Shown piece by piece: positions 52,924-60,620 of a stretch of DNA of 64,000 bases. The translations under genes were made by a program, and so were the position numbers. How positions within the stretch are numbered: position 1 is the stretch's first letter; each line of letters opens with the position of its first letter. Origin of the DNA: Chitinophaga fulva (GTDB taxonomy: Bacteria > Bacteroidota > Bacteroidia > Chitinophagales > Chitinophagaceae); NCBI RefSeq assembly GCF_012927205.1, contig NZ_JABBGC010000001.1:3410810-3474809 (forward strand), given 5' to 3'. The notes below the pieces were generated by a model. That model had not been told where the DNA came from and made no database searches. It was given only the letters and a program-made list of their open reading frames with translations.

Positions 52924-53985
52924 GGGCCTGTCGAAGGCGTATTTTTTTTCATAAGTCCTGAAGTACCGGTTTGCCAGCCACGGACTGATCCTGCTCAGGA
53001 ATAAGCCGATTTGAAGAACGGGGACCCTCTTTCTATAAGTCTTATGGAGGGATGCTTTCTGCCATCCCAGGTCTGTACTGTGTTTTTGCAACAGTTTTAT
53101 AAAGGCGCGGTAAGCTTCCTTTCCTGCAGTGTTGCTATACCTGTACAATTCGAAATAACCACCGTAAATGATCACACGGGCATTGTGGTAACGCATGAAA
53201 TCGTTGCGGTATTCAGACCATATGCCTTTGGAACGGAGGAATGATTTCATTAGCTGGTCGGCCTGGTAAAAGAGCGCTACTTTATCTGCCCTGAAGCCGC
53301 TGTTCATGGTAGAAGCTTCTCCTTCCGTTCCCCTTTGAAGATAGTAGTACAGAAAACCGCTGATACACGCAAGCCTGGTGGCGTAATAAACCGCTTCCAG
53401 CATAAAAGGGGAGTCTTCAAAGATGCGCTGACGGAAACGGATGTTGTGGGTTTCGATCAGTGAACGTTTGTATAGCTTGCCCAGGGTAGCAGTATTAAGT
53501 GCTTCTTTTCTTACCGTGTTTTCAGCAAGAAAACAGGAGATGAGGTCTTCATGATGAAGTACGGAAGGGGCGTGTTCGAATTTGTATAGTTCTTCCAGTT
53601 TTCCATCTTGCTTTTTAACACTCTTGTAGCCAAAACAAACTATTTCTGCATTCTCCTTCAACGCCGCTTCAACTGCCCGTTCCAGGGTTACGGGGTCCAT
53701 CCAGTCGTCACCATCCAGGAAGATGACGAATTCACCTGTAGCATGATCCAGCCCCTTGTTCCTGGCTGCTCCCTGCCCGGCATTTTCCTGTTGCAAGCAC
53801 CTGATGTTCGGGTATTTTTCCGCTGCCGCCTGTAAGATCTCCAACGACCTGTCTGTAGAACCGTCGTTAATAAAGATCAACTCCGTATTGGAATAAGTTT
53901 GTCCAACCAGCGATTGGATGGTATTTTCCAGATATGGAGCAAGGTTGTAGACCGGGACGATTACTGTTACTAACGGAGATGGCAT
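52909..53985 (-). CDS. glycosyltransferase family 2
   Basis: The product is a predicted GT-A-fold sugar transferase acting on surface polysaccharide or a lipid-linked acceptor. The 358 residues start PLVTVIVPVYNLAPYLENTI, continue with LIFINDGSTDRSLEIL and the metal site LDGDDWMDP (about 93-101). The C-terminal half, about 200-350, is unlike standard GT2 enzymes and is rich in aromatic residues. It sits 11 bp from the neighbouring minus-strand GT-B gene, suggesting co-transcription. Confidence 0.9.
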   Translation of the reverse strand: MPSPLVTVIVPVYNLAPYLENTIQSLVGQTYSNTELIFINDGSTDRSLEILQAAAEKYPNIRCLQQENAGQGAARNKGLDHATGEFVIFLDGDDWMDPVTLERAVEAALKENAEIVCFGYKSVKKQDGKLEELYKFEHAPSVLHHEDLISCFLAENTVRKEALNTATLGKLYKRSLIETHNIRFRQRIFEDSPFMLEAVYYATRLACISGFLYYYLQRGTEGEASTMNSGFRADKVALFYQADQLMKSFLRSKGIWSEYRNDFMRYHNARVIIYGGYFELYRYSNTAGKEAYRAFIKLLQKHSTDLGWQKASLHKTYRKRVPVLQIGLFLSRISPWLANRYFRTYEKKYAFDRPSSGN

Positions 53986-53996
53986 CCTGAAATATT

Positions 53997-55187
53997 TTAT
54001 GGCTGGTTTACCTTTAAAGCAGCATCAATTCGTTGGTATACTTTTTCGGCTGCAAATGTTTTCCTGAATGAAGCGGCACTAAATGCACTTTGTTCAGCAA
54101 ATAATGCAGGATCAGTCAGCAGGCGGATAATGTGATCTGCAAAACCAGCAGGGCTTTCCGATACGAGGCAGCCATTGTCTGTTTTTTCCGGTAGTCCGTC
54201 CAGTCCCCGTTCGTTACAAACAACAGGCTTCCCGTAGGAGAAGGCTTCCAGTACTTTTATTTTAACGCCGGTGCCAGCCAGCATAGGACATATCACCACC
54301 TTCGACGCCAGGTAATAGTCGCTCAGGTCTTCCACAAACGGAAGGTAGGTTACATTGCTGAGGCCCTGTGGAATATGCGCATTGATCTTTCCTATTATGC
54401 AGAGATGGTACGACTGCGGCAATAACGGGTACACTTTATCAAAGAACCAGACGGCTGACTTTTTATTGTTCTCATTGTCTGATGCTACATAGATAACATC
54501 GTATTTCTTTTCTGTCCGGCCATCGTCTTGCCTTGGCTCTTCCACCATAGTAGGGATGTAGAGCGTTTCTTTCTTAATGAACTGGCTGAAAAAATAATTC
54601 TCTTCACCTGAACAGGCCCATATCTGGTCGTACAGCGAAAGTCTTCTGATCTCGTCTCCCAGTGCTGCACCCACGTTTACGTTGTTATCCAGCTGGTGTT
54701 GTGAAGCCATCAGGTCATGTGTGTCCATGATGGTGCATGCGTCGCCGATTAACGGGTTGTCTTTAATCAGGTCTGCATAGTAAGCGTAGGAGATGATAAT
54801 ATAGTCGTATTTATTTTGTTGGAGCAGTTTGTCGAATTCCTTACGCAGATGCAGGTTCACGAGGTTAGGCAAGCCACCTTTTATAGGGTTGAGCTTACGG
54901 TTGAACAGCATGTGCGGCAACTTGTATTGAAAAAAGTAAACAAGCGGATTTTTTTTAGGAGGCTTGCGGAACCAGAACCAGGCATTTTCTACAAACCCGC
55001 TGTTTCTCACCATTTCCATTTCTTCGGGTGTTATCTTCTCCCAGTCGCCCTGGCGGGAAACCAGGTCTACTTTCATACCCCTGCTTTTAAAGTACCGGAG
55101 AAGGGTGATAGCCCGGGTTTGGGCGCCACTTTGCCGGCCGATAGGGTTATAAGGAAAGAAGTATAAAATGCGTTGCTGTTTAGACAT
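53997..55187 (-). CDS. glycosyltransferase, paralog B (GT-B type)
   Basis: The product is a predicted sugar transferase of 396 residues. It starts MSKQQRILYFFPYNPIGRQ, contains SGAQTRAITLLRYFKSRGMK and HDLMASQHQLDNNVNVG, and ends with PMLAGTGVKIKVLEAFSYGK and the terminal GLDGLPEKTDNGCLV. The same blocks recur in the genes at 51751 and 55208. The next gene on the strand is the GT2 at 52909 (11 bp away). The acceptor is unknown. Confidence 0.85.
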   Translation of the reverse strand: MSKQQRILYFFPYNPIGRQSGAQTRAITLLRYFKSRGMKVDLVSRQGDWEKITPEEMEMVRNSGFVENAWFWFRKPPKKNPLVYFFQYKLPHMLFNRKLNPIKGGLPNLVNLHLRKEFDKLLQQNKYDYIIISYAYYADLIKDNPLIGDACTIMDTHDLMASQHQLDNNVNVGAALGDEIRRLSLYDQIWACSGEENYFFSQFIKKETLYIPTMVEEPRQDDGRTEKKYDVIYVASDNENNKKSAVWFFDKVYPLLPQSYHLCIIGKINAHIPQGLSNVTYLPFVEDLSDYYLASKVVICPMLAGTGVKIKVLEAFSYGKPVVCNERGLDGLPEKTDNGCLVSESPAGFADHIIRLLTDPALFAEQSAFSAASFRKTFAAEKVYQRIDAALKVNQP

Positions 55188-55207
55188 GCTTATGGTGATT
55201 TACAAGA

Positions 55208-56383
55208 TTAGTGTTTGTTGGCGCCGGTATAGTTAAGTGCTTTATCCAGCTTTTTGTATACGTTGGCTGCTGCGAAATTATTGCTGAACGAAGCGGCACT
55301 CAGTTCGCTCTGCGCTGTATGAAAGGCTTTATCTTCCAGCAATTTCAATATATAACCGGCAAACTCCTGTGGGTCCTGCGTTACGAGGCATCCGCAATTG
55401 TTTTTGTCCGGTAGTCCATCCATTCCTCTTTCGTTGCATACAACAGGTAATCCATATAACATGGCTTCCACCACCTTTATTTTCACACCTGTTCCTGAGA
55501 GCATAGGACATATCACCACGTTGGATTGCAGGTAATATTCGCTGAGGTCTTCTGCAAACGGGACCAGGGTGATATTTTTGTGGCCATCCGGGATAAAACG
55601 GGAGATAGAGCCGACCACACAAAGAGTTACGTGGTCAGGGACGAACGGAAATACCTGCTTGAAGAACCAGTCGGCCGCCGCAAGATTATGCGGGTTATGT
55701 GAGGCCACATAGATCAGGTCATATTTCTTTGGAACATCCTTCTTTATATTCGCCGGTTCTTCCACCATGGTCGGAATATATTTCACCTGGTTTTTCAGGA
55801 ACTGGCTGAAGAAATAATTTTCTTCAGGAGAACATAACCATACCTGGTTGAACCGGGATAACCTTTTTAATTCATCACCCAATGCTATTCCCCGCTCTAC
55901 GCCTTTGTCGTGCTGGTGCTGCGCTGCCAGCAGATCGTGGGTGTCGGCAATGGTAATGGCATTTCCAATACGTGGGTTATCCTTAATGAGGTCTGCCCAA
56001 TAGGCATAACTGACAATGATATAATCGTACTGCTGCTGTTCCAGTATTTTATTGAACTTTTCCTGTAAATAAGGGCTTACATGGTTAGGGATCGCACCTT
56101 TTACATTGTAAAGCAGTTTAGGCAGTTTATAGGAGAAAAGATATTGGAAAAAATTTTTCTTTGCCGGCTTCCTGGGATAAAACCATGCATTCCTCACTTG
56201 TCCGCTTTCCCTGAATGCTTTTATATTTTCGTCTGACGTTACGCCCCAATAGTCGGTCAACGAAAAGAAATCAACCTCCATGCCCCGTTCCTTAAAATAC
56301 TTTAGCAACGTAATTACACGGGTTTGTGCGCCACTGGTTTTCTCTATCGGATTTAAAGGAAAAGTGAAAAGGATTTTACTCAT
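55208..56383 (-). CDS. glycosyltransferase, paralog C (GT-B type)
   Basis: The product is a predicted sugar transferase of 391 residues, starting MSKILFTFPLNPIEKTSGAQ and TRVITLLKYFKERGMEVDFF. The C-terminal nucleotide-sugar region has PMLSGTGVKIKVVEAMLYGL and RGMDGLPDKNNCGCLV. It is closest to the gene at 53997, 20 bp away on the same strand, and related to that at 51751. It is probably the first gene of a three-gene minus-strand operon with paralog B and the GT2. Confidence 0.85.
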   Translation of the reverse strand: MSKILFTFPLNPIEKTSGAQTRVITLLKYFKERGMEVDFFSLTDYWGVTSDENIKAFRESGQVRNAWFYPRKPAKKNFFQYLFSYKLPKLLYNVKGAIPNHVSPYLQEKFNKILEQQQYDYIIVSYAYWADLIKDNPRIGNAITIADTHDLLAAQHQHDKGVERGIALGDELKRLSRFNQVWLCSPEENYFFSQFLKNQVKYIPTMVEEPANIKKDVPKKYDLIYVASHNPHNLAAADWFFKQVFPFVPDHVTLCVVGSISRFIPDGHKNITLVPFAEDLSEYYLQSNVVICPMLSGTGVKIKVVEAMLYGLPVVCNERGMDGLPDKNNCGCLVTQDPQEFAGYILKLLEDKAFHTAQSELSAASFSNNFAAANVYKKLDKALNYTGANKH

Positions 56384-56699
56384 GTCAGGCTTACGATAAT
56401 AAATTCGCGCAAAGCTAGAGAAAATAATGTAAATATTCTAAATGTTTGTTTTGTAGCTTGTTAGATATGTTTATTGATTTAATAAATATACTTTTCCAGT
56501 AAGTAATATTGGAGACAGGGGGGAACCGGGAGCTAATGGGCATTCATTTCAAAAGTGATCGGGGAGGTATTATTAAAACGAGGAGGGGGCGTAGAAGTTA
56601 CAGGGGTATATTATTTAACATGGACAAATATCGTTCAAATAAAATTTGGAGCTGAGCTAAAAGCCCTTTTTGACTTTTAGCTCAGCCCCTTATAGTTCT
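56384..56699. other. gap after the glycosyltransferase cluster
   Basis: No gene is seen. A hairpin at 56648-56689 (16-bp stem, one mismatch, 10-base loop) lies at its right end; on the minus strand it is followed by AAATTTTATTT and would end the 30-residue gene next to it. The rest is AT-rich. Confidence 0.6.
56648..56689 (-). terminator. hairpin terminator of the 30-residue gene
   Basis: Bases 56648-56663 and 56674-56689 pair at 15 of 16 positions with a 10-base loop. On the minus strand the T-rich AAATTTTATTT follows. It lies 11 bp past the stop of the small gene at 56700. Confidence 0.65.
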
Positions 56700-56792
56700 T
56701 TACTTCGTTGCGTGTTTACGCAATAAGTGAGCACAGAGTACCACTGCGGCAATAAGAAGACATGCCGTTTTGAATAACAGACCAGTTTTCAT
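56700..56792 (-). CDS. 30-residue single-helix membrane protein
   Basis: The frame reads MKTGLLFKTACLLIAAVVLC, then AHLLRKHATK. It has a hydrophobic helix at residues 5-24 and a basic C-terminal tail. A matching terminator directly downstream supports expression. No homolog is recognised. Confidence 0.5.
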   Translation of the reverse strand: MKTGLLFKTACLLIAAVVLCAHLLRKHATK

Positions 56793-56920
56793 AGGATGGG
56801 ATTGTATGGTTAAATAATGTTTCCCTGTGTACAAAAACATGACACTCCTCTGAAGGCGATAGCCAGACTGATGCTCTTTTGTTGATAATAATGTAGGAAG
56901 ACCTTGCTGTGTGTGACGAA

Positions 56921-57070
56921 TTACCGCATCATTTGCCAGGAATCAAATTTCCGGATGAGGCGGAGGAATTTATTACCGATATTGTTTTCCTGTTCCCGGC
57001 GGATCATGTAAGTTGCAATAACTGCCGCGACCAGGGCGATTAAAACGAGAATGATAAAAAGCGTTTTCAT
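56921..57070 (-). CDS. 49-residue single-helix membrane protein
   Basis: The frame reads MKTLFIILVLIALVAAVIAT, then YMIRREQENN, and ends KFLRLIRKFDSWQMMR. It has one N-terminal helix (4-22) and a basic, amphipathic tail. It lies 128 bp upstream of the 30-residue gene on the same strand. No homolog is recognised. Confidence 0.55.
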   Translation of the reverse strand: MKTLFIILVLIALVAAVIATYMIRREQENNIGNKFLRLIRKFDSWQMMR

Positions 57071-57396
57071 AAGGACATAGGTTAGGATGTTTTCAATAAA
57101 TGTGTCTTTAGTAAATATAATGAATTATTTAAATAAAAAATATTTTTTATAGAAATTGGTGAATAACACAATAAAAAAATCAGATAATATATCGATGTCC
57201 CTCCATCTACCCTAAAATTTAACATGATCAATACATTGATAATTAATAATCTAGACATATTGTATAACTAATACTTGGGATGATTCAATGAATCCTTTAT
57301 TTTTGCCAGCAATCGGATTTTGCTAAAAGATTTAGTATCCTTGCAGCAGCTTTTTAAACCCTAGGAAAATAAATATTTAGGAAACTTTAATATAAT
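57071..57396. other. AT-rich gap before parE
   Basis: No gene is seen. A TATCCTTG box at 57336-57343 resembles the -7 consensus but lacks a -33 partner at the right distance; it may serve parE. Nothing else stands out. Confidence 0.5.
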
Positions 57397-59304
57397 ATGG
57401 CAAACACGGATAAGACGGATAACAAAGATCTATTTGCTTCGTATACGGAAGACTCCATACGGTCACTGGACTGGCGGGAGCACATCCGCCTTCGTCCCGG
57501 TATGTACATCGGTAAGCTGGGCGATGGTTCCAGCATGGACGACGGTATCTACATCCTGCTCAAGGAGGTGACCGACAACTGCATCGACGAACATACCATG
57601 GGCTTTGGCAAGCAGGTAGACCTGAAAGTGACTGAGCACAGTGTGACCGTGCGCGACTTTGGTCGCGGCATTCCGCTGGGCAAGGTGGTAGACGTGGTGA
57701 GCAAGATCAATACCGGCGCCAAATACGACAGCAAGGCCTTCCAGAAATCTGTAGGCCTCAACGGGGTGGGTACCAAAGCGGTGAACGCCCTTTCCAGCTA
57801 TTTCCGCGTACAGTCGGTGCGTGATGGCCGCATGAAAGTGGCAGAGTTTGAACGCGGCGTACTGGTGAAAGAACACAAGGAAACCGCCACTTCCGAACCC
57901 AACGGAACGCTCGTAACCTTCACGCCGGATGATACTGTTTTTAAGAACTATCGTTACATCCCTGAATTCCTCGAAAACCAGATCTGGAACTATTGTTTCC
58001 TGAATGCTGGTCTGACAGTGAGTTTCAACGGGAAAAAATACCTCTCCAAAAACGGTCTGCTGGACCTGCTGCAGCGTAAAACCAACGAGGAAGACCTGCG
58101 GTATCCCATCATCCACCTGAAAGGAGAAGACATCGAAGTGGCCATCACCCACGAAAACCAATATGGTGAGGAATACTATTCCTTCGTAAACGGTCAGCAT
58201 ACTACCCAGGGCGGTACGCACCTGGCGGCTTTCCGCGAGGCTTTCGTGAAAACGGTGCGTGACTTCTACAAAAAAGATTACGAAGCCACCGACATCCGGT
58301 CTTCCATCTGCGCGGCTGTCTCCGTTCGTGTACAGGAACCGGTATTTGAATCCCAGACCAAAACCAAACTGGGCTCACAGGTGGTGTTTGAAGGCGGTCC
58401 TTCTGTAAAAGCATTTGTGCTGGACTTCCTTTCCAAACACCTCGACGATTTCCTGCATCGCAATCCTGCTGTGGCCGATGCGATGAAGAAACGCATCGAG
58501 CAGAGCGAACGTGAAAGAAAAGAGCTGGCGGGTATTAAAAAACTGGCCAACGAAAGAGCGAAAAAAGCCAATCTGCATAACCGCAAACTGCGTGACTGCC
58601 GTTTTCACCTCAACGATGAATTTACCGGCAAAGAGAAAGCTGAACTGGAAACAAAACGGTTGGAAACGACCATCTTCATTACGGAAGGTGACTCCGCCAG
58701 CGGTTCCATCACCAAGTCCCGCAATGTGGAAACACAGGCGGTGTTCAGTCTGCGTGGTAAACCGCTGAACAGTTTCGGCCTCACTAAAAAGATCGTATAC
58801 GAAAACGAGGAGTTTAACCTGCTCCAGCATGCACTCAATATCGAAGAAGGGTTGGAAGCACTGCGCTACAACAACATCGTGGTAGCCACCGATGCCGACG
58901 TGGACGGTATGCACATCCGCCTGCTGATACTGACTTTCTTCCTGCAGTTTTTCCCTGACCTGGTGAAAAACGGGCACGTATATATCCTGGAGACACCGTT
59001 GTTCCGCGTGCGTAACAAACAGCAGACCATCTACTGTTATTCCGAAGAAGAGAAACAGAAAGCGGTGAAAAAGCTGGGCAACAAACCAGAGATCACCCGA
59101 TTTAAAGGATTGGGAGAGATTTCTCCGGACGAATTCGGCCGTTTCATTGGTGATGATATCCGCATTGAGCCGATCATCCTGTCTAAAGACATTCACATCC
59201 AGAAATTACTGGAATACTACATGGGCAAAAACACCCAGGCCAGACAGGAATTCATTATCAATAACCTGCGGTACGAAAAGGACCTGATTGAAGACGAAAT
59301 ATAA
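57397..59304 (+). CDS. parE: DNA topoisomerase IV subunit B
   Basis: The ATPase subunit of topoisomerase IV, which decatenates replicated chromosomes. The 635 residues have the GHKL ATPase ([13 protein letters not shown] and [13 protein letters not shown]), and the TOPRIM site Glu430 in TEGDSASGS and Asp499/Asp501 in [10 protein letters not shown]. Length fits ParE rather than GyrB. The gene is separated from parC by a DUF1835 gene and a cupin gene, all on the same strand with gaps of 10, -4 and 14 bp. Confidence 0.94.
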   Translation: MANTDKTDNKDLFASYTEDSIRSLDWREHIRLRPGMYIGKLGDGSSMDDGIYILLKEVTDNCIDEHTMGFGKQVDLKVTEHSVTVRDFGRGIPLGKVVDVVSKINTGAKYDSKAFQKSVGLNGVGTKAVNALSSYFRVQSVRDGRMKVAEFERGVLVKEHKETATSEPNGTLVTFTPDDTVFKNYRYIPEFLENQIWNYCFLNAGLTVSFNGKKYLSKNGLLDLLQRKTNEEDLRYPIIHLKGEDIEVAITHENQYGEEYYSFVNGQHTTQGGTHLAAFREAFVKTVRDFYKKDYEATDIRSSICAAVSVRVQEPVFESQTKTKLGSQVVFEGGPSVKAFVLDFLSKHLDDFLHRNPAVADAMKKRIEQSERERKELAGIKKLANERAKKANLHNRKLRDCRFHLNDEFTGKEKAELETKRLETTIFITEGDSASGSITKSRNVETQAVFSLRGKPLNSFGLTKKIVYENEEFNLLQHALNIEEGLEALRYNNIVVATDADVDGMHIRLLILTFFLQFFPDLVKNGHVYILETPLFRVRNKQQTIYCYSEEEKQKAVKKLGNKPEITRFKGLGEISPDEFGRFIGDDIRIEPIILSKDIHIQKLLEYYMGKNTQARQEFIINNLRYEKDLIEDEI

Positions 59305-59314
59305 ATAAACGAAG

Positions 59315-60208
59315 ATGGGGCTTTTACACATTGTGTTTGGCGAGGCATCCGTGCCGGTATTAACCGAAGCCATCAGCATGGACGAAAAAATGCAGGGCGA
59401 TCTGCTTTGTTTTGAAGATGATCTGTCTGTTGGCCCGTTGTTTATTCTGGACACCAAAGAAGGACAAGCCAACCGTCGCCAGTGGTGGCAGCAGCTGGCC
59501 GCTGTACCGCTGTTGCAGCAACCGGAACAGTTACCGGAACCAACCAGCCAGGAAGCTGCTGCCACACCTGCTGTGGAAGAAGCACCTGGTGATGCGGACA
59601 GGCTGAAAGCCCTGAAAACACAGCTGAAAGAAGATCAAACCCTGGAAGTATGGATATGGGCCGGTCAGAATGCCCGCGATGTATGCGGTTATTACTGGCT
59701 GGTAAGCCAGCTGTATGATTTTTCAGGCCGCATCTATATCATCTATCTGAATAACCTGCCTTTCCTGAATGAAAAAGGCGCTGTTTTTTATCCTACGCAT
59801 CTGCACCAGATACTGCCCAAAGAATTCCTGAAGGCGAAAAAACTGGCCAGAGCGGTCTCCCTCGCAGAGTTTGAACTGGATGGAGAAGAATGGCATCGCC
59901 TCATGAATGAAAACGCCGGTATCCGGATGCTGGAAGGCGGTAAAAAAATCAAGGGAGAACCCACGCTGTTTTATGACAAGGAACTGCTGGCACAAACCGG
60001 TAAAGAGTTTGTCAAAGCATGGCGTGTGGTACAGCAAGTAACCGGCAAACTGAAATATCCGGTGATGGACCAATTCCTGGGATGGCGCCTGAAAGAACTG
60101 GTGAAAGAAGGCAAGGTGGAAAGCAAAGGTGACCTGAAAACGATCCGTGACTTTGAAGTGAAGCTGCCGGGAGAAGACAATAACACCGCAAATCCTGTAA
60201 CGGAATGA
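59315..60208 (+). CDS. DUF1835 family protein
   Basis: The product is a 297-residue protein of the DUF1835 family with unknown role. It starts MGLLHIVFGEASVPVLTEAI and has the conserved segments CFEDDLSVGPLFILDTKEG and VWIWAGQNARDVCGYYWLVS. The region around residues 70-85 is Glu/Pro-rich and probably disordered. Lying between parE and the cupin gene, with a 10-bp gap and a 4-bp overlap, it must be co-transcribed with topoisomerase IV. Confidence 0.85.
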   Translation: MGLLHIVFGEASVPVLTEAISMDEKMQGDLLCFEDDLSVGPLFILDTKEGQANRRQWWQQLAAVPLLQQPEQLPEPTSQEAAATPAVEEAPGDADRLKALKTQLKEDQTLEVWIWAGQNARDVCGYYWLVSQLYDFSGRIYIIYLNNLPFLNEKGAVFYPTHLHQILPKEFLKAKKLARAVSLAEFELDGEEWHRLMNENAGIRMLEGGKKIKGEPTLFYDKELLAQTGKEFVKAWRVVQQVTGKLKYPVMDQFLGWRLKELVKEGKVESKGDLKTIRDFEVKLPGEDNNTANPVTE

Positions 60209-60606
60209 TAAAAGTAACCACCCTGTCTCTCGCTGGAGAAGACGACCGGGGAAGCAACTACCTCTGGGACTGTACCCGCACCGGAGAATTCATGCTCTGC
60301 TACCGGCATGCCGGCAGCAGCAGCGGCCAGCATTACCATACTGGTATCAGCGACAACAAAAATCCGGAGATCATGTTCCTGCTTACCGGTAAAGCACTGA
60401 TACACTGGTGCCCGGTAGAAGGGGATGAAATCCGCACAATCGAAGTAGTAGCGCCCGCCCGCGTGGAAGTGCCCATCAACATATGGCACCAACTGATCGC
60501 CGAAACGGATTGTTGCTTTATAGAACTGAACTCCATGGCCGATGTACAGAAGGACAGCGTGCGCGTTTGGAGAACAGACCTTGAAAAAATGTTTATCGAA
60601 AAATAG
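60205..60606 (+). CDS. cupin-domain protein in the parE-parC operon
   Basis: The product is a 133-residue cupin-like protein. A cupin metal-type segment, SGQHYHTGISDNKNPEIMFL, lies near residues 40-59, and PINIWHQLIAETDCCFIELN near 90-109 gives the second part. Its ATG overlaps the stop of the DUF1835 gene by 4 bp, an ATGA junction implying coupled translation. Proteins like this include sugar-nucleotide epimerases and isomerases, but the small size and lost residues make any such role uncertain. Confidence 0.7.
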   Translation: MIKVTTLSLAGEDDRGSNYLWDCTRTGEFMLCYRHAGSSSGQHYHTGISDNKNPEIMFLLTGKALIHWCPVEGDEIRTIEVVAPARVEVPINIWHQLIAETDCCFIELNSMADVQKDSVRVWRTDLEKMFIEK

Positions 60607-60620
60607 TAAGCGTATTATAC

